From: Gemmatimonadota bacterium
Lineage (GTDB): Bacteria > Gemmatimonadota > Gemmatimonadetes > Longimicrobiales > Gaopeijiaceae
NCBI GenBank assembly: GCA_007121455.1
Contig: SKKN01000016.1
Span: 62,001-126,000, forward strand
DNA: 64,000 nt
Reading direction: 5' to 3'
Shown here piece after piece: positions 27,377 through 36,158 of this stretch (positions are counted from its first letter, which is position 1; each line of letters starts with the position of its first letter). The notes below the pieces were generated by a model. That model was not told where the DNA came from, did not search any database, and worked only from the letters and a program-made list of their open reading frames with translations. Made by a program: the position numbers and the translations under genes.

Positions 27377-27766
27377 ATGGGACGGAAGGGAAAGCGCGGG
27401 GGACGGCAGCAGCAGCGAGTCAAAGGCTTCCGGCCGGGGAAGGAGCCGCCGCACCTGCAGAAGCAGCAGGCCAAGGCACAGCTCGGGAAGGATGCCACCT
27501 GGTCGCAAAAGCAAACGGTGGAAGCCCTCGCCGGAAGGTCGCCTGAGGAGGTACAGACGATGGTCGGCCGCTGGGCGCTGGGCCTCCTCGTCGCGGCGGT
27601 GACCCTCGGCGTACTCGGGGTCGTGCTCTACCGCTGGTCGATCATCGCGGCGGTGGTGGTCCACGTGCTCGCCGTCGCGGCCGTTTTCCTCTGGTACCGC
27701 CTGCGCCGTCAGCGCGAGCAGTTCGTGAAGATGGCGGAGTCATTCGGGGGAGGTCGCCGTAGTTAG
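27377..27766 (+). CDS. Small two-helix membrane protein, unknown
   Basis: A 129-residue protein with a very basic, Gln/Lys-rich first half (MGRKGKRGGRQQQRVKGF) and two adjacent transmembrane helices at about residues 65-85 and 89-108, then a basic tail. The arrangement suggests a cytoplasmic basic domain with a hairpin in the inner membrane. No family is recognised. Its last 27 nt overlap the 3' end of the converging S41 gene. Confidence 0.6.
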   Translation: MGRKGKRGGRQQQRVKGFRPGKEPPHLQKQQAKAQLGKDATWSQKQTVEALAGRSPEEVQTMVGRWALGLLVAAVTLGVLGVVLYRWSIIAAVVVHVLAVAAVFLWYRLRRQREQFVKMAESFGGGRRS

Positions 27767-28774
27767 CCCCTCTTCGATCATCTCCTGGAGTTCCCGGGCT
27801 CGGTCGGGATCCTCCGTGGACTCGAGCAGCACGTGCAGGGCGAGTTGGTGCGCGGTTTCGAGCGCCTCGTCCGCGGAAACGTCCACGTCGGGGAGAACAC
27901 CCGTGCCTTCCCAGTTCCCGCCCGTGACCGCCCCGATCGCCCGGGCTTCAGCCAGAAACATTACGAACCGGCGATCGAGGCGGTGCACCCTCCCCGGATG
28001 GGCGCCGCCGGCCGTCGTTTCTCCCACCACCTTGGCCCGCCCGAGCTGCTGGAGTACATACGCGAGGCCCTCCCCGGCCGAGAACGTGGACGAGTGGGTG
28101 AGGATGAAGACCGGCTGCTCGGGAAACCGGCCTCCTGCCAACTCCTCCTCGGTCCAGTACTCTTCCGTACGATCCTCCGGACGGTGGTAGACGTCGAACA
28201 GGTGCACCGGCGCTCCGGCATCAAAGAGGTAGCTGGCGAGGAGCGCAACCATCCCGGGGGAGCCTCCTGCGCTCCGGCGCAGGTCGAGGATCAATGCTTC
28301 CACGTCCTTCAGGAAGGCCGTCGCGCGGTTCGCCGCGTCTTTGGCGAGCTCCGGTTCGATGAACTGACGGATGTCGAGGTAGCCCACATTTCCGGGTAGT
28401 ACCTCCGCGTGCGGCAGGCCGTAGTTCGTGCGACTGAGCCGGACCCTTCGCTCCTCGGGAGTCTCGGTGGCCCCAGTTTGGATGGTCGGCGACGCAGGGT
28501 CCGTGGGCTGCGGGTCGAATGGGACCGATAGGTGCCCGTTGCCACTGACGGACCGGATTCGGTCGCTCAGTCGGACGGCGAACTCGCCCGGATCCGCAGG
28601 AGACGAGTAGGTCCCCCGCGCGAGGTCCTGCTCGAGCGAATCTGCGAGTGCCCGTCCGACGTCGGGGAAGACGTAGCGCTCGTCGAGGAGTGTGACCATA
28701 TGCCGTACGACCCTTTCTTGTTCGGACGTCGAGGCCCGGCTATCTCCGGGCTCCTGAGCGGCAGCGGGGCCCAC
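27740..28774 (-). CDS. S41 family peptidase
   Basis: A serine peptidase of about 344 residues. Seen: an N-terminal helical domain (EQERVVRHMVTLLDERYVFPD), a GNGHLSVPF motif, VGYLDIRQF, LILDLRRSAGGSPGM and the catalytic region ILTHSSTFSAGEGLAY followed by VVGETTAGGAHPGR, as in S41 enzymes of the IRBP/tail-specific type. The start is a problem. GTG 28774 gives a truncated signal (MGPAAAQ). Upstream in the same frame lies the hydrophobic run TLTLLLSLLVGPAAAQ with no start codon, while an ATG at 28811 sits in another frame. A frameshift of one base near 28802 would restore an ideal signal peptide. Confidence 0.85.
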   Translation of the reverse strand: MGPAAAQEPGDSRASTSEQERVVRHMVTLLDERYVFPDVGRALADSLEQDLARGTYSSPADPGEFAVRLSDRIRSVSGNGHLSVPFDPQPTDPASPTIQTGATETPEERRVRLSRTNYGLPHAEVLPGNVGYLDIRQFIEPELAKDAANRATAFLKDVEALILDLRRSAGGSPGMVALLASYLFDAGAPVHLFDVYHRPEDRTEEYWTEEELAGGRFPEQPVFILTHSSTFSAGEGLAYVLQQLGRAKVVGETTAGGAHPGRVHRLDRRFVMFLAEARAIGAVTGGNWEGTGVLPDVDVSADEALETAHQLALHVLLESTEDPDRARELQEMIEEGLTTATSPE

Positions 28775-28999
28775 GAGGAGCGAAAGGAGCAGGGTGAGAG
28801 TCGGCGAGCATGATTGGCAGGTGACGCACGGGTCCTGGCGTGTAGTGGGGCACTGTACGGGCGACGGGTATCGTGGGCATGGATGATTTCCTCCATTGCG
28901 CTTCGGACACGAATCACACGGTCGCTCCGAGGCCGCTCGGACGCTCGCGCATCCGACGGGCCTCGCGGCTCAACGTGGACTGGACGTTCGGAGCGGCTG

Positions 29000-29383
29000 C
29001 TAACCGACGCGAAGGGGAGGACCGCGGGAGAGGTTGGAGGTCTGGTGGAGTATGGACCGGAGGGGGAGAGGTGAGGTGGCAGGAGCCGATGGCCGCTCAT
29101 GCCGGGCGTCTGCGGCCTCGGCGAAGACTGGATGCTGCCGGTCGGGTCCGGCAAAACGCCAGCCGGTCCCATCGTGCAGCTCCAGCTTCAACGATACGCT
29201 GATCACGCGGGACGAAGGAACAGCGTGAAGTGCGGGGAACTGGAGCTCGGAGGCTTCCGCCTCCCTGCTTTCCATGCCCGGGCCCTTCTCGTCCGGCACC
29301 GGGTCGATAGCCGTAACCCACCCGATCGCGAGCAGGACCGCGAAGATCCAAGTCACGGTCTCGGAACGAGGAGATGCGTTCAT
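29000..29383 (-). CDS. Possible small exported protein, unknown
   Basis: ATG 29383 lies seven bases after the stop of the upstream lipoprotein gene, so it could be translated by coupling. The 127-residue product has an N-terminal hydrophobic helix (TWIFAVLLAIGWVTAIDP) and a possible beta strand pair in VISVSLKLELHDGTGWRF. The last 40 residues are Pro/Ser/Arg-rich and look like read-through of non-coding sequence, so the gene may be broken or shorter. No family is recognised. Confidence 0.35.
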   Translation of the reverse strand: MNASPRSETVTWIFAVLLAIGWVTAIDPVPDEKGPGMESREAEASELQFPALHAVPSSRVISVSLKLELHDGTGWRFAGPDRQHPVFAEAADARHERPSAPATSPLPLRSILHQTSNLSRGPPLRVG

Positions 29384-29390
29384 CTTGGCG

Positions 29391-30410
29391 TCATGGCTCC
29401 GAGGACTCGGCCAGGGGTCCAAGGCGGGTCTCGACCAGATCGTAGACGAAGAGCTCCGCGATGAGCGAGCCCGGTGCTTCCCTATGGAACTCGATCTGCC
29501 AGGTTCCGGCTGGGGCTTCGGCGCCGAACGTACTCAGGCTCAGGGGCGGGTCCCCCGGGCGAGGGGTGAAGGACTCCTCGAAAATGCTCCCGTCGGGGGC
29601 TGTCGCGGCGATCCGGTACGTTCCGCTGGCGGCCTCCCGGTCGTACGCTCCGAGGACGAGGCCCAGGGACCCGTGGGAGGCAGTGCGTTCCACCTCGACG
29701 GACGATGTTGGGGGCTCGTGACCGCCATGCTGCACGCCTCTCGAGGGCCGTGAGTCGAAGAGCGCGAGTTCGATGCCGACCGGAGTCTTCACGAGGCCCT
29801 CGTAGTCGAACCCGTGATCGACGACCCGGAAGCCCAGACCCAGGGCTTCTTCCTGAAGCTCGGAGATCATACCCCTACGCGCATCGTAGACGAGCTCGAT
29901 TCGATCTCGCTCGCCGACCATGGTGATGTATGCCCTGTTCCCCCTCACGCGCGTGACCTCGGCCTCCACGTCGTATCCATGGAAATCCGCCGACCAGGTC
30001 CGGCCGGGCTCCAATGGGAATCGGAGCGCTTCGAAGTCGTCCCACATGACCCGCCATGCAAAGGTCTCGAGGTCGATGTCCCCGAGCGGAGGGATATGGA
30101 GCACGAGAAAGTCGTGGCGAAAGTCCGAGTCGGGCATTCCGAATCTCGCCGTACCTTCGGCTCGGTCCGTGACGACCAGCGTCGTTTCGTAGGACGTTCC
30201 GCTCAGCCCCGAGCTTACCTCGATCCTCCACCACTCCCCGGTGCGCGGGTCGGGAGGCACGTCGAGCGAGCGCCCTTCCGTCAGAGCTGCCACTGCGGCG
30301 TCGATCGGTGGCTCCGCCTCGGCGCACCCAAGGATACCTCCGGAGAGGACCGCGACTGCCAGAAGAGGCACGTGGAGCAGGTGGCGGGACCGCTTCCTGT
30401 TCAGATCCAT
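29391..30410 (-). CDS. Putative lipoprotein, unknown function
   Basis: A 339-residue protein with a lipobox-like GGILGC near residue 30. The body looks all-beta: WWRIEVSSGLSGTSYETTLVV, FPLEPGRTWSADF, and a C-terminal sandwich with GTYRIAATAPDGSIF and GTWQIEFHR, reminiscent of pre-peptidase or quality-control lipoproteins. I know no family for it. ATG 30410 is the start closest before the signal; ATGs at 30419 and further up are in frame. It is 76 nt downstream of another small exported-protein gene. Confidence 0.6.
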   Translation of the reverse strand: MDLNRKRSRHLLHVPLLAVAVLSGGILGCAEAEPPIDAAVAALTEGRSLDVPPDPRTGEWWRIEVSSGLSGTSYETTLVVTDRAEGTARFGMPDSDFRHDFLVLHIPPLGDIDLETFAWRVMWDDFEALRFPLEPGRTWSADFHGYDVEAEVTRVRGNRAYITMVGERDRIELVYDARRGMISELQEEALGLGFRVVDHGFDYEGLVKTPVGIELALFDSRPSRGVQHGGHEPPTSSVEVERTASHGSLGLVLGAYDREAASGTYRIAATAPDGSIFEESFTPRPGDPPLSLSTFGAEAPAGTWQIEFHREAPGSLIAELFVYDLVETRLGPLAESSEP

Positions 30411-30486
30411 TCCATCCATCCTGCTGCGGGGGCCCTGGCCGATTTCCATCAAAGCGCCCGCTCGGATGAGAAGTCAAGGCTCTCGT

Positions 30487-30867
30487 TCAAAAATGGAGGT
30501 ACACCCCCCACGCCAGTACCCCTGCCCCGCCCACCATGAGAATGGTCCCGGCATCCCCCCCGACGAGGGCGCCGGCGAGAAGCAGCGTGCCCCCGGCGGC
30601 CATGAGGGGTACGGAGCCGCGGGTGGTCGTCTGAACCAGCGAGGTCGGGGCTGCGAGTGACTCGGATCGATCGATGGTTTCCGCCATTGAGTCGCTCGAT
30701 GCGAAGAGGCCCACCGAGCCGGCCTCGGGCTGCAGCGCGGCGGCAGCCGAAGCATGCGCTGAGCCCGGCTCGGGCATAATCTCCTGTGCGGCCCCGGCCG
30801 CGGGAAGGAACAGGCCGATCGCGGCCAGCAGGAACGCAGCTCGGAGTTTTTGGGTCGATGAGGTCAT
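30487..30867 (-). CDS. Small exported protein with C-terminal membrane segments
   Basis: A 126-residue protein with a signal peptide (LLAAIGLFLPAAGAAQ) and an Ala/Ser-rich spacer, then two hydrophobic stretches (PLMAAGGTLLLAGALVGG, GTILMVGGAGVLAWGVYL) near the C-terminus. It resembles small glycine-zipper-like membrane proteins but has no named family. It is divergent from the PhoB-like regulator across an 80-nt gap. Confidence 0.6.
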   Translation of the reverse strand: MTSSTQKLRAAFLLAAIGLFLPAAGAAQEIMPEPGSAHASAAAALQPEAGSVGLFASSDSMAETIDRSESLAAPTSLVQTTTRGSVPLMAAGGTLLLAGALVGGDAGTILMVGGAGVLAWGVYLHF

Positions 30868-30947
30868 CTTCGGTCCGGGTTGGCATGGGTGTGTGAGGGC
30901 TTGAAGAGCGAAACGTGCACAGGCGATCTCCCAGAGGCAACCGACGG

Positions 30948-31649
30948 ATGAGCGAACGCATACTCGTGGTGGAAGACGAACCGGACATCTCCGCGCTCGT
31001 TGCTTATCACCTCGCACGTGAATCGTACCGGGTTCGCACGGCCTCCGACGGAGCGGAAGCCCTCGAAGCCGTGAAGCGCGAGCGGCCCGACCTCCTCGTT
31101 CTCGACCTGATGCTTCCGGGGATGTCCGGCCTCGACGTCCTGAGGGAGCTTCGAGGCCGTCCAGAGTACGAGAGCCTGCCTGTCATTCTCCTCACGGCGA
31201 GGAAGGAAGAGGGGGACCGGGTGGAAGGACTTCGCCTTGGAGCTGACGATTACGTGGCGAAGCCCTTCTCACCCCAGGAGCTTGTGCTCCGAGTGCAGGC
31301 TGTGCTCCGGCGTGTGCGCCAGCACCCGCCGAGTGGCGGCGGGGGAGCGCTGCTCCAGGTAGGGCCCGTGGTGATCGATACTGACGCGGCGCGGGTGGAG
31401 GTGGAAGGCCGAAGGCTCGATCTGACTCCGACCGAGCACCGCCTGCTGACGATCCTGCTCGAGCGGCGGGGACGGGTGCAGAGCCGGCGCCAGCTCCTCG
31501 AGGCGGTGTGGGATACGACGGCAAACATCACCACTCGCACAGTGGACATGCATGTCCAGCGGCTTCGCACCAAGCTCGGCGCCGCCGCGCCGTGGCTCGA
31601 GACCGTGCGTGGGTTCGGGTACCGGTTCCGCACCGAACCTCCCTCTTGA
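30948..31649 (+). CDS. phoB: PhoB-type response regulator (OmpR family)
   Basis: A 233-residue response regulator of the OmpR/PhoB class. The receiver has the acidic pocket VVEDEPD, phosphoacceptor Asp53 in LLVLDLMLPG, Thr in LLTARK and Lys105 in VAKPFSPQEL. The C-terminal winged helix shows LTPTEHRLLTILLERRGR, RQLLEAVWD and the recognition-helix region TRTVDMHVQRLRTKLG. The kinase gene follows 22 nt later in the same direction. The PhoB identity is inferred from the PhoR partner and the phosphate genes that follow; the sequence alone would fit several OmpR-type regulators. Confidence 0.88.
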   Translation: MSERILVVEDEPDISALVAYHLARESYRVRTASDGAEALEAVKRERPDLLVLDLMLPGMSGLDVLRELRGRPEYESLPVILLTARKEEGDRVEGLRLGADDYVAKPFSPQELVLRVQAVLRRVRQHPPSGGGGALLQVGPVVIDTDAARVEVEGRRLDLTPTEHRLLTILLERRGRVQSRRQLLEAVWDTTANITTRTVDMHVQRLRTKLGAAAPWLETVRGFGYRFRTEPPS

Positions 31650-31671
31650 ACAGGCTGAGCCTCTGACCCCG

Positions 31672-33408
31672 ATGCGGCTCCGTGCTCACCACAAGCTCTT
31701 TCTGAGCTACAGCCTGCTCGTTGCTGCCGTGGTCGTGGCTCTCACCGTCGGCGTCGACCGGAGCCTCCGGGCACCCCTTCTCGACCAGGCCCGCGACGAG
31801 CTCCTGAGGGAAATCGCCCTGGGCCGCGAAATCTACGATGGCTCTCCGGAGGTCCACCCGGATTCCCTCGCACGTCACCTCGGGAGCATCACAGGCCACC
31901 GCGTGACCGTGATCGAACCGACTGGGAGGGTGATCGGAGACTCCGGTGTGGAGCCGGATGAAGTCGCGGCCCTGGAGGACCATTTCGGTCGCCCGGAGGT
32001 GCGGAGCGCGCTGTCCGACGGTCGAGGGGTGTTCATTCGCGAAAGCGTTTCGGTCGGAACCGAGCTCCTATACGCGGCGGTGCTCACGGACCGGGGCGAC
32101 GTGCTCCGCTTCGCCGTGGGGATCGACGAGATCGAGGAGGCGGTCGCCGGGGTTCGCCGGCAGGTTCTGCAGGTCGGGGCGATCGCGCTCCTCCTCGGCG
32201 GGCTCTTCTCGCTCGGATTCAGCGCTGCCGTGACGGGACCCCTGCGACGAATCCAAAGCACCGCATCTGCGATGGCGGGGGGCGATTTGACCCGAAGGGT
32301 TCGGAGCTGGCGGAGAGACGAGCTGGGGGATCTCGGGGCGGCTCTCGATGCCCTCGCCGACGAGCTCCAGATCCGGCTGGGTCAACTCGAGGACGAGCGG
32401 GAGGAGATGCGGGCTCTGATCGACTCGATGTTGGAGGGGGTGCTTGCGGTGGATGACGAGGCGGTGATCGTCCGCGCGAACCCGGCGGCACGGAGGATGT
32501 TCGGTCTCGACAGGGAGTTTCGGAGCGCCCGGGTCGAAGAAGTCGCCCGCAGGACCGCGTTCGTGACCCTGGTCCGCCGAGCTGCTCGCGGTGAGGCTCT
32601 CCCACCCACCGAACTCACCCATGACGACAAGCATTTTCTGGTGACGGCAGCTCCTCTCCCGAGGGGAGGCGCCGTGCTCGTGTTTCTCGACACGACCGAG
32701 CTTCGGCGCCTGGAGGGCGTTCGAAGAGATTTCGTGGCGAACGTCTCCCATGAGTTGAAGACCCCGCTCACCGTGATTCGGGGGCACAGCGAGACATTGA
32801 CCGACGACGACCTCCCTCCTGAACTCCGGAAGAGGTTCTCCGAGACACTCCGGAAGAACGCGGATCGGTTGCACGAGATCCTGGACGATCTCCTGGACCT
32901 GTCGCGGATCGAATCCGGAGGCTGGGTGCCCGACCCCGCTCGGGTGCATATCGAGAGCGTGGCGCGCGAAGCGTGGCAGCCGTTCGGGGAATCCGCCGAG
33001 GAGCGCCGGATTGCGTTCGAGGTGCGGGTTCCGCCCGAGGCAGGGCAGGTGAAGGCCGACCCCCAGGCAGTGCATCAGGTACTCTCCAACCTCTTTGGCA
33101 ACGCGATCCGCTACACACCGGAAGGGGGGCGAATCGAAATCGTCGCTCGAAGAAAGGAGGACGGCTGGATCGAGGTGGAGGTGGGCGACACGGGGAGCGG
33201 GATTCCCGGTGCTCACCTCGACCGGGTCTTCGAGCGCTTCTACCGGGTGGATCCCGCGCGTTCCCGGGCCGAGGGTGGGACCGGGCTCGGCCTCTCCATC
33301 GTCCGGCACCTCGTGGAGCGGCACGGAGGCCAGGTGTGGGCGGAGAGCGAGCTCGAGCGGGGGACGAGGATCTTCTTCACCCTTCCGGGAATGGACCCCG
33401 GGCGGTAG
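31672..33408 (+). CDS. phoR: PhoR-type sensor histidine kinase
   Basis: A 578-residue inner-membrane kinase. Two transmembrane helices (about 9-27 and 165-187) enclose a periplasmic sensor of roughly 135 residues; then come HAMP (GPLRRIQSTASAMAGGDLTRR), a PAS domain (about 245-345, SMLEGVLAVDDEAVIVRANP), the H box with His360 in ANVSHELKTPLTVIRGH, and the ATPase with N box NLFGNAIRYTPEGG, DTGSGIP and GGTGLGLSI. The layout TM-sensor-TM-HAMP-PAS matches PhoR proteins outside the enterics. It would phosphorylate the regulator upstream and probably the second one downstream, which has no kinase of its own. Confidence 0.9.
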   Translation: MRLRAHHKLFLSYSLLVAAVVVALTVGVDRSLRAPLLDQARDELLREIALGREIYDGSPEVHPDSLARHLGSITGHRVTVIEPTGRVIGDSGVEPDEVAALEDHFGRPEVRSALSDGRGVFIRESVSVGTELLYAAVLTDRGDVLRFAVGIDEIEEAVAGVRRQVLQVGAIALLLGGLFSLGFSAAVTGPLRRIQSTASAMAGGDLTRRVRSWRRDELGDLGAALDALADELQIRLGQLEDEREEMRALIDSMLEGVLAVDDEAVIVRANPAARRMFGLDREFRSARVEEVARRTAFVTLVRRAARGEALPPTELTHDDKHFLVTAAPLPRGGAVLVFLDTTELRRLEGVRRDFVANVSHELKTPLTVIRGHSETLTDDDLPPELRKRFSETLRKNADRLHEILDDLLDLSRIESGGWVPDPARVHIESVAREAWQPFGESAEERRIAFEVRVPPEAGQVKADPQAVHQVLSNLFGNAIRYTPEGGRIEIVARRKEDGWIEVEVGDTGSGIPGAHLDRVFERFYRVDPARSRAEGGTGLGLSIVRHLVERHGGQVWAESELERGTRIFFTLPGMDPGR

Positions 33409-33473
33409 TGCAGAACCCGCTCCGGCGTTCGATGGGGTCGAGTGCCGCGGGCACACGCCATGGGCCGGCGTCC

Positions 33474-33489
33474 GTGACCTTCACGTTAC
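33474..33489 (+). promoter_or_regulatory. Candidate Pho box (GTGAC-N6-GTTAC)
   Basis: GTGAC at 33474 and GTTAC at 33485 start exactly 11 nt apart, the spacing of PhoB direct repeats. The site lies 47 nt before the start of the second PhoB-like regulator. Matching sites occur before pstS and between the TonB receptor and porin genes. Confidence 0.5.
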
Positions 33490-33535
33490 GAAAATCCGGT
33501 GCGCGTCGTGACGACAGGCGCGTATCGTTTCCTGC

Positions 33536-34288
33536 ATGACGATCGCCCCGCGGATTCTCGTGATCGAAGACGAAGCCGATATTGCCGCGCTCGTCGCGTA
33601 TCAACTCACGCGCGAAGGGTTCAGGGTGGAGACCGCGGCTGACGGCATCCAGGGCCTGCACGCCGTGCGCCGGGAGATTCCCGACCTCATCGTCCTCGAC
33701 CGAATGGTTCCAGAGCTCACGGGCGACGAGGTGCTCGCCATTCTTAGAGGGGAGCTGGCCACCCGGGGCATCCCGGTCCTCGTTCTGACGGCGAAGAGGG
33801 AGCAGGAGGACCGGATCGAGGGGCTCGAGCTCGGTGCGGACGACTACCTCACCAAGCCCTTCAGCCCGCGCGAGCTCGTCCTCCGGGTGCAGGCGCTTCT
33901 TCGGCGTATCGACCAGGGGTCCAGTGAGGCCGGCGGTAAACTGCTCCGCGTCGGTCCCCTCGCGATCGACCCGAGTTGTCACCTCGCCCTGATCGACGGT
34001 GAGGAGATGAGCCTCACGCCGACCGAGTTCAAGCTTCTGCAGACGTTGGTCGAGCGGGTGGGCCGGACGCAAAGTCGGCAGCAGCTCCTGGAGCGTGCAT
34101 GGGAACTGGACGCGGACGTCGCCGATCGGATCCAGACCCGTACCGTGGACATGCACGTTCGGCGCCTGCGAGCCAAGCTGGGTCGCTGCGGGGAGTGGCT
34201 CGAGACGGTCCGCGGATTCGGCTATCGGCTGCGGCTTCCGAAGGGGGAAGAAGATCGAATTCGCAGCCGCGGAACGGCGACCCCTTGA
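33536..34288 (+). CDS. Second PhoB-like response regulator (OmpR family)
   Basis: A 250-residue regulator very similar in layout to the one at 30948. It has Asp55 in LIVLDRMVPEL, Lys107 in LTKPFSPREL and a winged helix with LTPTEFKLLQTLVERVGR and TRTVDMHVRRLRAKLG. It follows the phoR gene by 127 nt and has no kinase next to it. A candidate Pho box precedes it, so it may be made only under phosphate starvation as an amplifier of the first regulator. Its C-terminal tail (about 20 residues, Lys/Glu/Arg-rich) is longer than usual. It lies just upstream of the pafA-like gene in the same direction. Confidence 0.85.
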   Translation: MTIAPRILVIEDEADIAALVAYQLTREGFRVETAADGIQGLHAVRREIPDLIVLDRMVPELTGDEVLAILRGELATRGIPVLVLTAKREQEDRIEGLELGADDYLTKPFSPRELVLRVQALLRRIDQGSSEAGGKLLRVGPLAIDPSCHLALIDGEEMSLTPTEFKLLQTLVERVGRTQSRQQLLERAWELDADVADRIQTRTVDMHVRRLRAKLGRCGEWLETVRGFGYRLRLPKGEEDRIRSRGTATP

Positions 34289-34349
34289 TCGGCAAGCGAT
34301 TGCGGTCGGAAAATTTCGAAGACACCCATACCCTTACGTTGAGAAAAAA

Positions 34350-36011
34350 ATGTTCGTTGAGAAGGTGGTCACGCGCGTCATGCCAACGGTCGTTTTCTTC
34401 ACTTTCGCGCTCGGAGGATGCGCGGAACCACCGGATAGTGAGGCGGCACCACCAGGTGTCCAGGTGCCCGAAGTGTCAGCCCCCATTCTTCCGAATGGGG
34501 GGCTCGTCGTCTACGTCGTCGTCGACCAGCTAAGGGCCGACCTCTTGGACCGGTACCAAGAGGTGTTCGTCGGCGGTCTGGCTCGCCTCCTGCAAGAAGG
34601 CCTCCGGTTTTCGAACGCCACCTTTGATCACGCGCAGACTTCCACATCGCCGGGACACGGTACGGCCGCGACAGGAACGCACCCCCACCGGCACGGACTC
34701 GTCGGCAACAATTGGGAGGAAAGGCTTCCGGATGGTTCGTGGGAATCAGTGTACGCCCTCCGCGACCTTTCCACGGAGATCGTTGGGTACCCCGAGATGG
34801 AGGGGCGCGGGCCGGCGAACCTCGACCGGCAAGGACTCCCGGACTGGATCATGGCAGCGGATCCGGGTGCTCGCGTAGTCTCCCTGTCGGGGAAGGACCG
34901 TGCCGCCATTGCGATGGCAGGGCACGTCCGGGGCGACGTCTACTGGCTCGACTCCGGGCTCGGGCGCTTTATCACCTCCACCTATTACCGCGACCAATAT
35001 CCCGACTGGCTGGAGGACTTCCACAACAGCGATATGCCGCGGCTCTGGGCCGACACGGTCTGGCACAGTGAGGTGCCGGTCGAGGCTGCACGCCTCTCTC
35101 GACCCGATACCTTCCCCTACGAGGGAGACGGGGTGAACACGTACTTCCCCCACCGGGCTTCCCGGGAGGCGGGAGGCGAGTCCGAGCACGACCTGAACGA
35201 GTGGAGAGGCCGTGGGCCCTACCCCGACCAGGCCACGATTGCGCTCGCAAAGGGGGCCGTCGAAGAGTTGGATCTGGGTCAGCGAGGCGTTCTCGACTAT
35301 CTCTCCGTAGCGCTGTCGCAGGTCGATCGTGTCGGGCACGACTACGGTCCCCTCTCTCGAGAACAGTTGGACAACCTGATCCGGCTGGACCGGGAACTCG
35401 GCTCCTTCCTCGACTTCCTCGACGCACAACTCGGCGAGGACGGGTGGGTTCTGGCCCTCACGGCGGACCATGGTGTGATGGATCTTCCCGAGGCGAGGGA
35501 GCAGGCCGGAGAGTACGGAAGGAGGATCTCACCGGACGAGAGGCGTGCGATGATCAGCCGAGCGGAAGCCGCGGCTGAAGCCGCCGGGGGCGATCCGCTG
35601 GAGCGGGCGAGAGCCGCCGCCCAGGCTGCACTCGAGTCCGATTGGGTGGAGGATGCATTTGCCTGGGAGGATCTCTCCGCCGGAGCTGAGCCCGACACGC
35701 TTCGGGCCCTCTTCGCGCACTCATATCATCCGGAGCGGGCGCTCCCCCCCCTCGGCCACCTCGGCGTGGCGCTCCGTACGGTGGAGGGAGCCTACTCAGG
35801 ACGTTACCCCACCGGCACTGGGCATGGCTCACCCTACTACTTCGATCGGCACGTACCCTTCATTCTTCGTGTTCCCGGCCTCTCCGCCGGAACGAATTTC
35901 GAACGCGTGTCGATCGTCGATCTCGCGCCGACCCTCGCCTCCCTCCTGGAAATTCCTTTTCCCGCCGACCTTGACGGGCGTCCCGTAGTGCGGGTGCACG
36001 GCCGAAATTGA
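34350..36011 (+). CDS. pafA: PafA-type alkaline phosphatase lipoprotein
   Basis: A 553-residue phosphate-monoesterase of the PafA (Thr-nucleophile) branch of the alkaline phosphatase superfamily. Key residues are visible: Asp59 in VVVDQLRAD, Thr99 in TSTSPGHG as nucleophile, Asn120 in LVGNNW, and the diagnostic Lys182/Arg184 pair in LSGKDRAAI; later zinc ligands lie in DRVGHDYGP, TADHGVMD and GTGHGSPYYF. The lipobox FALGGC (Cys24) implies anchoring in the envelope. PafA enzymes release phosphate from many sugar and nucleotide esters and are not inhibited by phosphate. The start ATG 34350 follows an A-rich tract 61 nt after the regulator, likely in one operon with it. Confidence 0.88.
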   Translation: MFVEKVVTRVMPTVVFFTFALGGCAEPPDSEAAPPGVQVPEVSAPILPNGGLVVYVVVDQLRADLLDRYQEVFVGGLARLLQEGLRFSNATFDHAQTSTSPGHGTAATGTHPHRHGLVGNNWEERLPDGSWESVYALRDLSTEIVGYPEMEGRGPANLDRQGLPDWIMAADPGARVVSLSGKDRAAIAMAGHVRGDVYWLDSGLGRFITSTYYRDQYPDWLEDFHNSDMPRLWADTVWHSEVPVEAARLSRPDTFPYEGDGVNTYFPHRASREAGGESEHDLNEWRGRGPYPDQATIALAKGAVEELDLGQRGVLDYLSVALSQVDRVGHDYGPLSREQLDNLIRLDRELGSFLDFLDAQLGEDGWVLALTADHGVMDLPEAREQAGEYGRRISPDERRAMISRAEAAAEAAGGDPLERARAAAQAALESDWVEDAFAWEDLSAGAEPDTLRALFAHSYHPERALPPLGHLGVALRTVEGAYSGRYPTGTGHGSPYYFDRHVPFILRVPGLSAGTNFERVSIVDLAPTLASLLEIPFPADLDGRPVVRVHGRN

Positions 36012-36110
36012 TGGGGACGTATCCTTCCGAGACGCTCACATGGAGAAGCGGTTCCGATCCGTTACATCCTCGTGTTCCTTCCGGGACCGACCAGTGAAGA
36101 TGCGCAGGTA

Positions 36111-36132
36111 GTCTTCATCTGAACATGAAGAC
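36111..36132. promoter_or_regulatory. 8-bp palindrome before the collapsed receptor gene
   Basis: GTCTTCAT (36111-36118) and ATGAAGAC (36125-36132) are exact reverse complements with a 6-nt spacer, 26 nt before the ATG at 36159. A weak 11-nt repeat (GTTAC at 36061, GTGTT at 36072) lies 50 nt further up and could be a degenerate Pho box. The palindrome may be an operator or a leader hairpin. Confidence 0.45.
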
Positions 36133-36158
36133 ACGCATCCGACTCAAGGGAGGTTCAC

